A stretch of DNA of 64,000 nt, from contig SNVD02012968.1 in NCBI GenBank assembly GCA_013180625.2, positions 372,001 through 436,000 of the forward strand, written 5' to 3'. The notes beneath the pieces were generated by a model, which saw only the letters and a program-made list of their open reading frames with translations, had not been told where the DNA came from and did not search any database. Positions 1 through 11,432 of the stretch are shown piece after piece. Made by a program: the position numbers and the translations under genes. How positions within the stretch are numbered: position 1 is the first letter of the stretch; each line of letters starts with the position of its first letter. The DNA comes from Boswellia sacra. Taxonomy: Eukaryota > Streptophyta > Magnoliopsida > Sapindales > Burseraceae.

Positions 1-2309
1 CAGAAGGGCAACCAAGTAAAGGGGCTTCAGCTTTGATTCACAAATCTGCACAAGATAAAAATTATGCACAACACAAATAGAGAAGTAAGACCAACCAAAA
101 ACAAAGGTGAATGTATTAGTTAAGTTTTGGACATAAAGTTCTGTCTCCCCAAAAGAGAAACCAAAACCCAGGCATAAGAAATGGTTTTGCTCATAGAAAG
201 CACGTAATATCACCACTACAGTTATGATTTTACACACCAGCTTGTAAGATTCCAATTTATCTGGCAGCTTATAACGACTTTCCCCAGTTGTCAAAAATAA
301 AGGGTGATGCAGGTCAAGCCGAGCAAGCTTGCTTGGATCTTGGGTTAAAGTGGCAGATAGAACCATCTTCACCAGCCTAGGGTAAGGTTTATCCTTAAAT
401 CCCCTCTCAACGCTGCTGCAACAAATACACAATAATATTTGAACAAGGCCAAATAAATCAGGGGCTGTAATCAACTTTCTAATCGAGGAAATTTGAGAAA
501 ATGTTATCTTTTAAACTGCATTGATGATAAGAAAAGTCTAAGCATCAGCTATCCTACGAAACTATCTTGGAATGCACTTTAAATCCCAGAAAATAATTTA
601 CCCAAAAAATAAATCCCAACCTTAAAAGTACTGTAACCATTAGATGTACCATCATAATCTAGTGACAAACTAAAAGCACATTTACCTTCAGCACTTTAGT
701 GGCAGAGACTAATTTTAACTAATAGCAGTTATGTATACTATTTAATCTTAGGTAATTTGCAATCAATATTGCCCCCAAGCTGTACCGTCAGTTCAGTCAG
801 GCAGTTAAAGTTAAAACTGGTGGTAGGCACCAGAACACAGCAAATTTAAAAGGTATATCTGTAACAAAGGAACGTAAGTTCAATGTAGAACTCACCATCT
901 TCTTATGGTTTTTAAAGAACCAAATGTAGAATGAATAAACGAATCTGCAAACTGAAAGTGGCTTCCATCATTAGAGCGAGTTAAATGAAGCACATTTGGC
1001 AGCCAGGCTTGGTATGCCTCCCGAAGTAATCTATCTGTTTCATCAACAACCTGAATGGCATAAATAATCAGGCATAAGAAACAACTTAAAATAAAGCTTA
1101 TTAAGATAGTCCACTAGGGCCATGCACACCAAAATTATTGAAGTTGATTCTCCAGCTAATAAGTAATCCTAAAATCAATCATGCCTCAGAAATGCAAATC
1201 GTGATTTATGTTGCAAGAGGCAACCAATTAATAGATAACAGAATTGCCAAGTAATATCAGAGGACAACAGATGGACCAGAGCAATGAACATATATATCGC
1301 CATCATAATTGACAATCCCCAGTGTAATAATGACAAAGTCCATAATTCTTCTAGAATCAGCCAAGAGTAACAAACATCTGCAACTTACAAGGTAACATAG
1401 ATGCTCAAGTGTAAACCCTTTAGTTGTATTAATATGGTCCATAAGCCTTCCCGGTGTCGCCACCAGTATATCAACAGCACTTTGTAACTCTTGAAAATGA
1501 TCTTCTGGATCAAAACAGATTCCTGCCTCAACCTTTGGCCTCTTAATAAGCTCTGAAATTTCATCAGCAATTGAAGATTGACCCACAGCCAAACCAACAG
1601 ATAAGCCCACTGCAGGTGCAATTGCAGCAAACACTTCCTTCACCTGAATTACAGAAAGGAAACCAACCGAATGATCAATAAGCATCATATCATGACGAGC
1701 GAATCCATCATCAACTCATATGAAATTCAGTGACCAAATCATCTAGTCTCGTCAACTTGTCAAGTCTCACCAAAAAGGGAATCAAAGAGATTAAAGCTCT
1801 ATTAAATTTCAAAAACAACCCTTTGAACTTGATTATTTTTGCAAACTGCCTGAGATTCAGAAATTCAACCTGCAAGGCTAAATCACGTGTAGGCAACACC
1901 ACCAGAGCACGCAGACATCTAACAGCACGATTGGACAGCGCTTGCACTATTGGCAGAGCATAAGATAAAGTTTTCCCACTTCCCGTCGGTGAGTTGATGC
2001 AGAGGTCTCGTTCAAAAGAACCAGGACCAATTGTCTCCTGCCAAACAGCAACCTGCACTGGGAACAGTGAAGCAAAACCCATGTTCTGCAATGCCACCTT
2101 CAACCTAATTAACCAGAATTTAACAAACCAAATAAATGTAAGCATAATCTACGAAAACGTAACATATAATAAGCAATGCAGATGTGAAGTGGGTACCTGG
2201 GGTCGAGACAGGGGAGTGTGTCGAGAGAGCAGTCTGCAAAGGCACTTACGTCAACTGGATTTCGCATCCATGGCAAAATTGGCAAGTTTTTCTTCTTGGA
2301 CTCCTCCAT
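1..2309 (-). CDS. RH1: DEAD-box ATP-dependent RNA helicase, RH1-like (5' part)
   Basis: Partial gene reading leftward off the window. Exons (minus): 2309-2197, 2104-1870, 1643-1389, 1050-896, 415-238 and 45-1; all junctions are GT-AG and the phase is continuous for 327 codons. The protein starts MEESKKKNLPILPWMRNP. Visible helicase motifs: Q-motif region at about residues 48-59 (GFASLFPVQ), Walker A SPTGSGKT (76-83), motif Ia PTRDLA (109-114), motif Ib TPGR (179-182), motif II VDETD (203-207) and motif III SAT (273-275). Only the first RecA domain and the start of the second are inside the window. By family knowledge this is an ATP-dependent RNA unwinding enzyme; the DETD form of motif II and the overall sequence fit plant RH1 (Arabidopsis At4g15850 from memory). 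The ATG at 2309 was chosen because it opens the first exon and is followed by a sequence typical of this family. High confidence in family, good in orthology. Confidence 0.9.
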
Positions 2310-2373
2310 ATTTTTTTTTTTTTAAATTTTTGGTTTGCTTTGTCTGGTTTTGTTAGAAGAGCAGAAGAGCGAT

Positions 2374-2493
2374 AAACCCTATAAAAAAATTCAGGGTTTT
2401 AGGAGGAGCAAAGAAGAAGAGACATATAATTGGGCCTGACCCAATTCAATGATGGGCCTGAAAAGTAGAAACAGTTATTACATAGTTTGGGCT
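2374..2493 (-). promoter_or_regulatory. RH1 upstream region with telo box and site II motifs
   Basis: Just upstream of the RH1 start codon lie a telo box (AAACCCTA, 2374-2381), a second related AGGGTTTTA just beyond it (about 2393-2401), and three TGGGCC/TGGGCT site II elements at 2431-2436, 2453-2458 and 2488-2493. Telo box plus site II is known in plants from promoters of ribosomal-protein, ribosome-biogenesis and other growth-linked genes bound by TCP factors. The motifs are seen directly; their function here is inferred. Confidence 0.55.
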
Positions 2494-3479
2494 TGCCAAG
2501 ATGGTGATTTCTTGTAAAAATCCTTATTTGATATTAATTTTCTTATTTGAAAACAATAATAATATTTTACCATGTCAAACAATTGAATGAATTCCAACCT
2601 TAAAAGTTTTGAAAACTTAATCATATAACATAAGATTCTTTCTAAGAAATTGGAGAGAAAGAGACAGATGATAGTGATTCATAGCATTTTAAAATGATAA
2701 TTAGAAGTAATTTGCCAGCAAGAAAATAACACATGTAATGTGTAATCCTAGTATTGTTAAAAAAAATTATATTAGTCTAATCTAAGTCCAATCATTCAAT
2801 AAATTGTATCATAATATTTGTTATATGAAATCATTCATTTTGCCCTTTTCCAAAAGACCTGTTATTAATTCATATAAGATACCAACTGTTCCAATGTTGA
2901 ATGCTACACGCATCTTAATTTTATGCGTTTGATGTAAGCTAATGGAGAATTGAATTGGTTGTTACGGGCGGAGTTTAAGGGCCATGAGATGACGTATGAG
3001 CCTAAAAGAATTGCAAATGAATATGAAAATTAAAATATTTTCCAAATAGAACTTTCGATGGATAAATGTTTAGATAACGTAGGACCAAAATGGGTTTATT
3101 ATAGTATGCTCAGCCTACAATGAAAATGTTAATCATTTTGGCATCCCGTGAGCGTGGATGAGGCTATTACATCACCTATAGCTACAACGTCAATAAAGTT
3201 TGTACCACGCAAAGATAAGGAAAAACTATACGTCCGAAATATTTATTATTTATTTTTATTTTCATCATTCCAACACAAAACATTGAATTAATAATCATGA
3301 AAACTAAATAATCCAAAAAATTTTGTTGACAAATTTTTGTTGAACAATTATTGGGAAAACAAATTTTAAAAAATTTATAATAATATACTTTTCATGTTGG
3401 GTTCACGATGGCATGCATGACATGTGACCATTTGTTTTATCACCTTGTGAAAGAAAACTTTACTTTATATTAAATTCCT
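2494..3479. other. AT-rich intergenic stretch
   Basis: No open frame with protein-family character, no RNA gene and no clear repeat structure was seen here. It separates the RH1 promoter from a block of transposon remnants. Confidence 0.5.
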
Positions 3480-3875
3480 GGGTCATACTACGGTACTGTT
3501 GATATACCGGTATATCAATTTTTAAATTTGTGTAAAAGTTGTAAATGAATGTGTAAAAATTATAAATCAATATGTAAAAGTTGTAAATACAACTTTTATA
3601 TACTTAGTTATAATTTTTTTAAAAGAGTGTGTAAAAATTATAAATAAGTTTGTAAAAGTTGTAAATGAGTGTGTAAAAATTGTAAATGAATATATAAACA
3701 TTGTATTACAACTTTTACATACATTCATTTACAACTTTTACATGTCATGTATTACTTTTACACGTTAACTTACGACTTTTACATGTCATTTATTACTTTT
3801 ATACGTTAATTTACGACTTTTACACAATTTCACAAATTGCAGCATCGGTACATCAGTTGTACCGTAGCCACACTC
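3480..3875. mobile_element. Foldback/MITE-like element with repeat-filled arms
   Basis: About 396 bp forming a near-palindrome. The left end GGGTCATACTACGGTAC and the reverse complement of the right end GAGTGTGGCTACGGTAC share CTACGGTAC, followed in both arms by TGAT-A/G-TACCG. Each arm is built of degenerate ~20-bp tandem units of the type TGTAAAAGTTGTAAATGAA. There is no coding capacity. A clean target-site duplication could not be identified (flanks TAAATTCCT and TAAAATTGG are only loosely alike), so the exact ends and superfamily are uncertain. Confidence 0.55.
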
Positions 3876-4879
3876 TAAAATTGGGTAAAATTATTCCGAA
3901 TGCCTTGTATTTTCTATTCACACTATTGCCTGAAACATAATAGTATTAATTATGAGAATCCTAATAAAAATAGGATAACTTAAATTGAAATTCTAGTGGC
4001 TTAGGAATCTAACTTTAATTATCCTATATTATTTTAGGACATAAATTATATTAGCTTCGTCACTAAAGAGAATATATGTTTACATCCTATTATGTGATAA
4101 TTCTAATATGTGAATCTTTCATAAGTTAATTTAAGATATTATTATAATTTGTCCCCTAAGATTAGACCCACTTCAATTTTTTTCATATCTTTTCAGAAAT
4201 ATGTGGTTCATTCTTTGAGGTCTCATGTCGCCGTTAACTTAAAAGAGAAATTTAAAAAATAGCCCCCAAATCCGAGGCTTTTTAAAAATAACCAGGTTTC
4301 CTAAAACTTTTCGTGCCATAGTCCTCAAGTACTGAAAAGTCTAGAATGCCTCTATTATTTCAAAACTATTGTAACTTTTCATCTTTCCTACCACATCTCT
4401 ATCCAAATGCCAAACGGTTACAAGCATTGAACCCTCTAATCCGTGGCCATTGAACCCTTAATCATATTGTTTGATCACCTAAAAACCTTGATTGATTATT
4501 GTTAGGGAGAGTGGCAAGCATTTGATTGCATTTTAGAGAGAGAAAGCATCCAAACGAGATCAAACAATCATGGCTCATGGTTGAAGTTAAGTCTCTTTGA
4601 TTTCATGTTTATTTTCTGTCATTTAGTGTTAGAAATTGCTTGATGGATTTGATTTGATGAAAATGTGATATATTTGTAGAGAGAGAAATAGATTTGAATG
4701 TGGGTTTTGGTATTTCAGTTTTTTTTATTTATTTAGAGTGAATCATAGTGTTCTTTGTAATTATATTGGCTGATTTACGCTAATTTGAATGATGGTTTGA
4801 TGGTGTTTATCAAAAAAAAATTGTAAATGAACTGATAATTGATTATGGTTGCTATGGAGAAGACAAAGTTCTATTGTAT

Positions 4880-5225
4880 GTCGACCCATTAACCCCTCGT
4901 CTACCAATTCATCGCCCATCAACCAATCATCGATCCCAAACCCAAACATCGACCCATCGTCTGTAATCCCAATCTTTGACCCATCGTCAATCGAAGACCC
5001 ACTTGTTGATCCCATTTTGATCATTTAGAATTGTAGAAAGTACGTCGACCCTCTGTCAACCCTTTATTAAGCCATCGATCAGTCGTCGACCCTGTCGACC
5101 TCTGGGTCCATAGGTCGATGAGGTTTTGTCAGCCCGTTGATAAATTTAATAAGGTTGACAATGGATCAACGTTTGACATTAGACCTAATCGACAGGTTGA
5201 CAATCAACCCGTTGACCTATGGACT
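4880..5225. repeat. GTCGAC-rich low-complexity stretch inside the inner MULE
   Basis: Dense, irregular recurrences of GTCGACC, CATCGTC and GTTGACC; a similar block occurs at 5995-6205 on the other side of the DUF1985 remnant. In the minus frame around 4900-5020 this gives a periodic Ser-Ile-Asp-Asp-Gly pattern. It may be a decayed low-complexity linker of the former transposon protein. The role is unknown. Confidence 0.4.
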
Positions 5226-5289
5226 TATTTTACAGAATGAATTTTTTTTATTGTTTTTACTTTTTTTAAGGGAAATGACTAGTTTGATT

Positions 5290-5930
5290 TGAAAACGCCT
5301 GAGGATGATCATTTCAATGCCACAGTGTCCAATAGGACTAGTTTGGAATGCATTCAATAGATGAAGGAGAACCTCAATAAATAGGTACAAAACATGTTCT
5401 ACTACAATACCTACTTCGGATATCTTTTGGACACGTGTGAACTGACTTTTCTAGGTAAGGTTATCCATAATTTGCTGTTTGTATAATTTGCTATTACAGA
5501 AGGTGCAAACAACAATTTTGGGCAAAGAGTTGTGGTATCTAGTAAATGGTAAGATAATAGAACTTACGTACATCCATTTAAATTTCTTAACATTTTGTTA
5601 ATCTTACTCATTGACAATTAGATGAAATTTTATTTGATCAGGGAAGGTTATTCATTTTTAGTGCATGAGTTTGGGTTGATTACTAGTTTGAAGTTTGGAA
5701 AGACCCCTCCATCTCAAAAGAAGAAGAAATTTAACACACGATTGCTTGACGAGTATGTTGATGGAAAGAAATTGAAGCTGTTTGAGTTTAGGGAAAGATT
5801 GACAAATATGGATGTGTTAACAGTACCAGATAAGGATCAAGTAAAGTTGGCTTTATACTTTCTTTTGGAGCGATACAGGAGCACAAATCCAATACAAGCC
5901 ATCTGTGGTTCAATCATGCGTAAAAATTAG
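5290..5930 (+). pseudogene. DUF1985 domain remnant (Ulp1-type transposon protein)
   Basis: Translated segments include a degenerate stretch around 5375-5440 (NTYFGYLLDT, like the FGHLLD start of DUF1985). After an interruption, an open frame at 5622-5930 holds FLVHEFGLITSLKFG, RLLDEYVDGKKLKLFEF and DQVKLALYFLLERY. This spacing and wording are those of plant DUF1985, a domain usually fused to Ulp1-like cysteine proteases carried by MULEs and related transposons. The protease part was not found, so this is a fragment of transposon cargo. An ordinary host gene is unlikely given the flanking TIRs. Confidence 0.6.
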
Positions 5931-6899
5931 TCAAAATACATGAAAAATAAAAAAAAAGCTACAAAAGAGCCGCACACAACATATTCTGGAAAAAGGGTCG
6001 ATGGATCGACAAACTTATGTCGACTCTGGAACTAGATTGACAAGTCCACAGTTGACCGTTGAACCTTTGAATCAGGTCGATAGGGTCGACAACGGGTCGA
6101 GAAGACTATGTAGACCTGTTAATCCTATCTTTTGAAAATGTAAACAAATTTTGTCTAAGGTCGATAGGGTCGACGATGGGTCGATCCATCGACTCGTCCA
6201 CCTTATCGAAATTCTAGAAATAATAATTTCTTCTTTCTTCTTAAAAAACCATAAGTTTCATGCAACAATTACCTAAAATTAACTCCTTACACGTATATCA
6301 ACTATGACATCTGTTTTTCATAAATCATAAGAAAACGTGAAGAAAATATGGTTATGTATGTATGTTAGGGAGAGAAATGCCTTAAGAACCGATTTTTACT
6401 TCCTTCTAGTGCTTCTAGCTGAGTTTTATGCCTTTTATATATCTTCAAATGTTTGTTTGTTTGTTATTTCAGTCTCCCATATCTTAGTTTTGTTAGTTTT
6501 TTTCATATACTTAGAGGGTTAGTGAGGTGAGGTAGTTAGAGTTAGTATGGAGTAAATGAAATGGAGGGGAAGAGTTATTTCGGAGGTATACAAGGTAATT
6601 TACTGTGTGGGGTATGACATAAAAGTTTTGGGATACCTGGTTATTTTAAAAATGCCCCTAATTCGAGGGCTATTTTTAAATTTCCTTAACTTAAACCGCT
6701 GTAAGGGCAATTTCGTAATCTTACGTTACAATGAATTTGAAATTCAAAAGAAATCAGTTTCTGAAATTTTTAAAATTTTGGTTTAAATTTAAATTAAATA
6801 TTAATAAGTAATAAAGTAATTTTACAAGTTAATGAAAATTAAATTATATTTAAATTTAAATAAAAAATATCACAACACATTTTATCTCCTTCGCTTTCT

Positions 6900-8330
6900 C
6901 ATTGCTCTTGCCACACTCACCGTCATCCCTCACTGCCTTCGCTTTCTCTAACGAACCTTCCTTCTCCCTTGTCCCTCCACCATCACTCCCTCCAATAACC
7001 TTTGTATTGAATGATGGCTGGACTTTTTGTCCTATCTTCTTTTTGGGTATTTGATTGATTTTGTGAGAATAGGAACGGCGGTCAGTGGCTTAGTGATGTG
7101 ATGGCTGGACTTTCTTTCCTCTTTTCTTCTTTTTGTTCTCCGGTGTAGATTTGAGAAGTGGTTATTGGCATTATGATGGTGGCTGCCATGATTTTTGGGT
7201 TTGTTGAATGCCTTAATCCACGAATTCTATTTTTTTTTTCCAATCACATCTCCCCCACAGATCAGTCAACTCCTCACAGCCTTTCGATCATCCTTCTCCA
7301 CTCTTAAAAAAAACCACCACAATTCTGATCTGCACCCTTCTCTTTCTTCCTATATATATTCTTCCTTTCTCTACCGAATTATTATGGTAATTGTGTTGGG
7401 TCACAAGCAGTGGTTGCAACATGATGAGAATTTATGGAGGACAATAGGGTTTCCTTTGTTGCAAAGAAGTTGAGTGGTCTAGTCAAAGGGGTACATAAGT
7501 GAGTTGAAGTTTAACACTTGAAAAGTTAATTGAAATGGTATCTGTTGGAGTAAAAGGGATTGGGGTTGTAGGGTCGAACAGGTTTGATGTTTATGGTATG
7601 GATTTCTGGTAGGGGAGACCTAAGAAGGTGGAGACTATATTGGTCACTGAAACTATTTCTTTGGCAGGGAGTAAAGATGAAAGCAGCAATGTCGAGATTG
7701 GTGTAGTTTTGGAGAAGCAAGAAATGGAGGTTTTTGCTTCTTTATTTGTCAATGGGTTAACATGTTGATCTAACCCATCACAAGCCATTTGATTAATTAA
7801 CTCGATTACATCCTCTATCATCAAGCTCCTCCCTTAAGTTACCACCATAGCATTTATTCTTCTTCATCGATTTCAATCACCATCCTCCTCCACTACTCCA
7901 CTTCCATCACCTTTTTCCATCATTCATCACCCAATCTCTATCAACCTTTCTAGCTAGCGCAAATCTCATCTCTTTTCCTTCTCCATTTCCTTCACAAATT
8001 AGAACACTCTTCCATCACCTCACCACCTAATTTTCCATCCTAAAAAAAAATAATAAAATAAAAAATATAATAGTAAAAAAAACAATAAAGAAAAATTTTA
8101 TTAGTTTGTTGATATTGATGTGCAAATTGCTATTATTGTATTAGAAGTTTAGAATTTTTGTGTAATTATCACTTATTTAAGACTAATTGCATCAAAATAT
8201 ATTTCACTGTTTTCTAAAATACACGATTCCTAGGTTGTATTATTTTATTATTAAGTTTTGCAGTAACAAGGGCATTGAGTCTTTTTGCTATCTACTAACA
8301 ACCGCTTACTGTCAAAAAGGATAAAATCAG
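6900..8330. other. Interior of the outer element; no recognisable gene
   Basis: CT-rich and repeat-like sequence with only short open frames on both strands (for example minus 7824-7591). None shows family motifs or a coherent splice model. It is treated as non-coding transposon interior. Confidence 0.4.
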
Positions 8331-8474
8331 TTTAAGTTAATGGTGACATGAAACCTTTGGGGGTGAACAACATATTTTTTTAAAGACAATGACACAATTG
8401 AATTAGACCTAATCTCAGGGGATAAATTTAATAATTTATTAATTTAAAGGCTTTGCAAGATAGGAAAATATATT

Positions 8475-8667
8475 ATTTTTTTGGTAACCGAGATGTTTGA
8501 GCTAGCTTACACATACGTCGATTGATCCTCGAGACTAGCGCAATCATAATCTACTGTCACGATCTTCAATTTAAATCATGAGATAGGCCTATGCGAGAAA
8601 TCGAATCCATGCCCGTGTGCCTAAACACACAATCCTTGATTCGCCCTTACCACTAGGCTAACTCATC
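8475..8667 (-). mobile_element. tRNA-derived SINE
   Basis: Read on the minus strand, it begins GATGAGTTAGCCTAGTGG. This contains a box-A-like tRNA promoter (TAGCCTAGTGGTAAGG), and about 40 bases later a box-B-like GGATTCGATTTCTC. It ends CTCGGTTACC followed by an A run. This is the layout of a plant tRNA-derived SINE of about 190 bp with an RNA polymerase III promoter. No clear flanking duplication was found, so it is probably old. Confidence 0.6.
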
Positions 8668-8689
8668 ATAAGTCTGAACCACATACATG

Positions 8690-10166
8690 CTATCTCTATA
8701 GCTTGGAAATGCACGCATCATTCAAGGCTATTAAGGAAAGCAAGTCTGTGTGTATCATTGTTTAAGTCTGAGTGTGAAGTATCAAACTTTTATTGTGAGT
8801 TATAGGTTTTGTGGGATTAATTAAGTGAGTTGAGTGATTACATGTGTTTGTAATTAGATTAGTTGTTTAGTTATCCTTAACAAAGTGTGTTAAGTGAGTA
8901 GTAATAAGAGTGTGATAAAGGTTAGTGTTGTGATTGAACAGAGATTGGTTTTACATAGCCGAGGTTAGTGAGGGTAGTAGTACAATCACAATAAATAGTA
9001 ATTAGTTGTGTGAAAAAAAAAAAACAGCATTGCAACATTGTGATCTTACTGCCATTAATGTAAGGAGCAATTTTTTTTTTTTTGTCTTAAAGCTGAATAT
9101 GTCTGAATTCAACTGAAATATGAATATGTATGAATATAAGAATTTGAATGATATGTTTATTTTTTAGTTTTAGTATTTGAATTGAAATATCTGAAAACTA
9201 CATATATCCCTATTTATATATTTTACTTTTACTTGTGATTTTATTTCACATAGTAAAAATATTTGTATACTATAATTTATTTAAATATGTATACTTAAGT
9301 AAAAAAAGTTTTTTTTCCTTAAAAGAATTTGATATATAAATAAGCTAAATGACCATAAAATAATTTTAAAAATATATAAAGAATCATAATATAAAATTAG
9401 AAATAATAATGTTCTAAAATTAAAATATTAGGTTACGTACAAATTGATCATAAATGAATTTTATAAGGGCATTTAAGATAATTAAATGAGTAATAAATGA
9501 TTAAGATAAAAGTTATTATCTTTAGCTTTTTTCATTCAGAAAAAAATATCTTATAATAAGTCCTAAGTCAAAAAAACAAACATCATGAAAATATATAAAG
9601 TATAAGAACAAGTTAAATTCAGACTTTAAACCAAAAAAATAAACCACTTAAGTTTTATAATTGAACCACATAACAATCTTTAGTTCTGATTTACTTTATA
9701 ATTTATTGTTATATTTTGTTTAACTACTGATACACCTTCAAAACTAACATTTCATATTATGGATATAAAGAATATTTTCATTCTATTTGTGCAACATCTA
9801 CAAATTCATAACTTAATTTGAAAAATTATGATCCCAACTTTTATATGATGACATATTCAATAAAATTCTACAATCAACCTTTTACAACTTGAGTCAATAA
9901 AAATTCATAGATGAGTAAATAACAAAAAGGATGAGTAAAGAACAAAAATGAATAAGGATAAATATAATGTATGATATGGTAATTGGATCTCTAATATGAT
10001 TTTATCAACTTAATTATAGTAAAGTTATAGTAAAGGTAAGTTATAAATGAATTATAATTATAGTATTATTTTTAATAACCAACAAAACTTTAAATGTTCA
10101 TGTATAATATTCATTTAAATGAGGAGAGAATAGGGTAATTTATATGTTATTTAATAAGTCATATCA
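8690..10166. other. Intergenic AT-rich DNA, possible decayed LTR at its left
   Basis: Positions 8690-9035 contain GTGTTG/TTGTAATTAG-rich sequence reminiscent of a copia-type LTR end, but no partner copy or TG...CA boundaries were found. The rest is plain AT-rich DNA with no gene seen. Confidence 0.3.
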
Positions 10167-10176
10167 ATTTAATAAT

Positions 10177-11422
10177 GGGATAATATCATAAACCACCCCT
10201 AAAGTTTAGCTAATTACATGCGGAAAGCCTCTTATGTAAATATATCAACGTCGTCCTTAACATTTGCGTTTAAGCTTCATCCAAGTCCAGCTAACAGATT
10301 CTGTTAGATTTCAAATTAACGTTTTGGGGTATTTTAGTAAAATTACATAATTTCATATGGAATAATATCATAAACCACCCCTGAAGTTTAGCTAATTATC
10401 ACGCGGAAAGCTTCTTATGTAAATATATCAGCGTGGTCGGTCCAGCCAACAAATTTCGCTAGCTTTCAAATTAACATTTTGGGGTATTTTAGTAAAATAA
10501 CATAATTTCATATCAGTAAACGTAAAACTAACCCTTGAATTTTCTTTTCTAAAATCTTCATTTCATATCACACAAACATCACCATCCATAACCACCATAG
10601 CTACTATCATCACTATCAAATTCATTTAAATAAAAAAATATACGTCATAAGACTCCACCATGATAGCACTGAATTTTCCTCCACCATCTCAACTCAATCA
10701 CAAAGTTATTAATAAAAAAGAATCAAATATTCAAAATTAAATCCAGATTATTTCAACAATTATGTTTAAAAAAAAATTATGCAAAAACTCTAAAACCTAA
10801 AATTGGCATGCTTTTGTTTATCCTCACTAACTTCTTTAAAAATTTTCTCAACCTAAGAAAACATTCACAGACACTACGTATTGAAATGAAGCAACAAAAT
10901 AAAGACAAAAAAATTCTCAATATGAAATTTTATAAAGAACCAGTAGCTAGCCAAAGCTATGTTTGGAGATTGAGAGGTTGGGGTGAGAGAGGTAACTGTG
11001 GGTGTGAAAAGGGATTGGTTTTCGGTTGCAAAAAAAAAAAAAAAGAAAGAAGAAATGATATCAAAGTAAGGGCAAAATGGTATTTTTAATTTTTTTCTCA
11101 GTTTCTACACAAACGGAATCTGTTGGCTGGACCTGGATGAAGCTTAAACGCAAACGTTAGGGACCGCGCTGATATATTTACATAAGAGGCTTTCTGTATG
11201 ATAATTGGCTAAACTTCAGGGATGGTTTATGATATTATCTCATATGAATTATGTCATTTTACTAAAATACCCAAAATGTTAATTTGAAAGCTAACAGAAT
11301 CTGTTGACTGAACCTGGATGAAGCTTAAACGCAAACGTTAGGGATCGCGTTGATATATTTATATAAGAGGCTTTTCGCATGATAATTAGCTAAATTTCGA
11401 AAGTAGTTTATGATATTATACT
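10177..11422. mobile_element. MULE-like element with tandemly duplicated terminal inverted repeats
   Basis: A 1246-bp element flanked by the perfect direct repeat ATTTAATAAT (10167-10176 and 11423-11432). Each end holds two tandem copies of a ~180-bp unit beginning (G/T)ATAATATCATAAAC: left copies start at about 10179 and 10362; inverted right copies end at about 11242 and 11420. Shared internal landmarks are TAGCTAATTA, GCCTCTTATGTAAATATATCA, GTTTAAGCTTCATCCA and CAGATTCTGTTAG. The spacer (about 10545-11090) has no convincing gene; the 93-codon frame at 10808 is Lys-rich and lacks family features. Long TIRs plus a 9-10-bp duplication suggest a non-autonomous Mutator-like element. Confidence 0.75.
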
Positions 11423-11432
11423 ATTTAATAAT

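Larger units (their letters stand above)
4244..6685. mobile_element. Inner MULE nested in the outer element, with 10-bp target duplication
   Basis: Terminal inverted repeats of about 100 bp: the left arm begins GAGAAATTTAAAAAATAGCC and the right arm, in reverse complement, GGAAATTTAAAAATAGCC. Both continue into ATAACCAGGT(T/A)TCC(T/C)AAAACTTTT. The direct repeat TTAACTTAAA flanks it at 4234-4243 and 6686-6695, and the same sequence occurs in the uninterrupted arm of the outer element near 8340, so the empty site can be read. A 9-10-bp duplication with long TIRs is characteristic of Mutator-like elements. It carries a DUF1985-type remnant (see 5290-5930) and no intact transposase. Confidence 0.75.
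4140..8440. mobile_element. Outer MULE-like element, interrupted by an inner MULE
   Basis: The stretch at about 4140-4243 is an inverted, roughly 75% similar copy of the stretch at about 8335-8440. Both contain a GTCCCCTAAGATTAG-like core, then AATATGT(G/T)GTTCA, then CATGTC(G/A)CC(G/A)TTAACTTAAA. Long inverted ends in an AT-rich, non-autonomous element suggest a Mutator-like element. Its left arm was split by a later insertion at 4244-6685; without that insertion it is about 1.9 kb. The interior (6696-8330) has no recognised gene. The outermost ends and target duplication were not resolved. Confidence 0.5.

Noticed and set aside
10808..11089. 93-codon frame inside the doubled-TIR element
   Set aside because: Low-complexity, Lys-rich, without similarity to known proteins; it ends in a poly-Lys run from an A tract.
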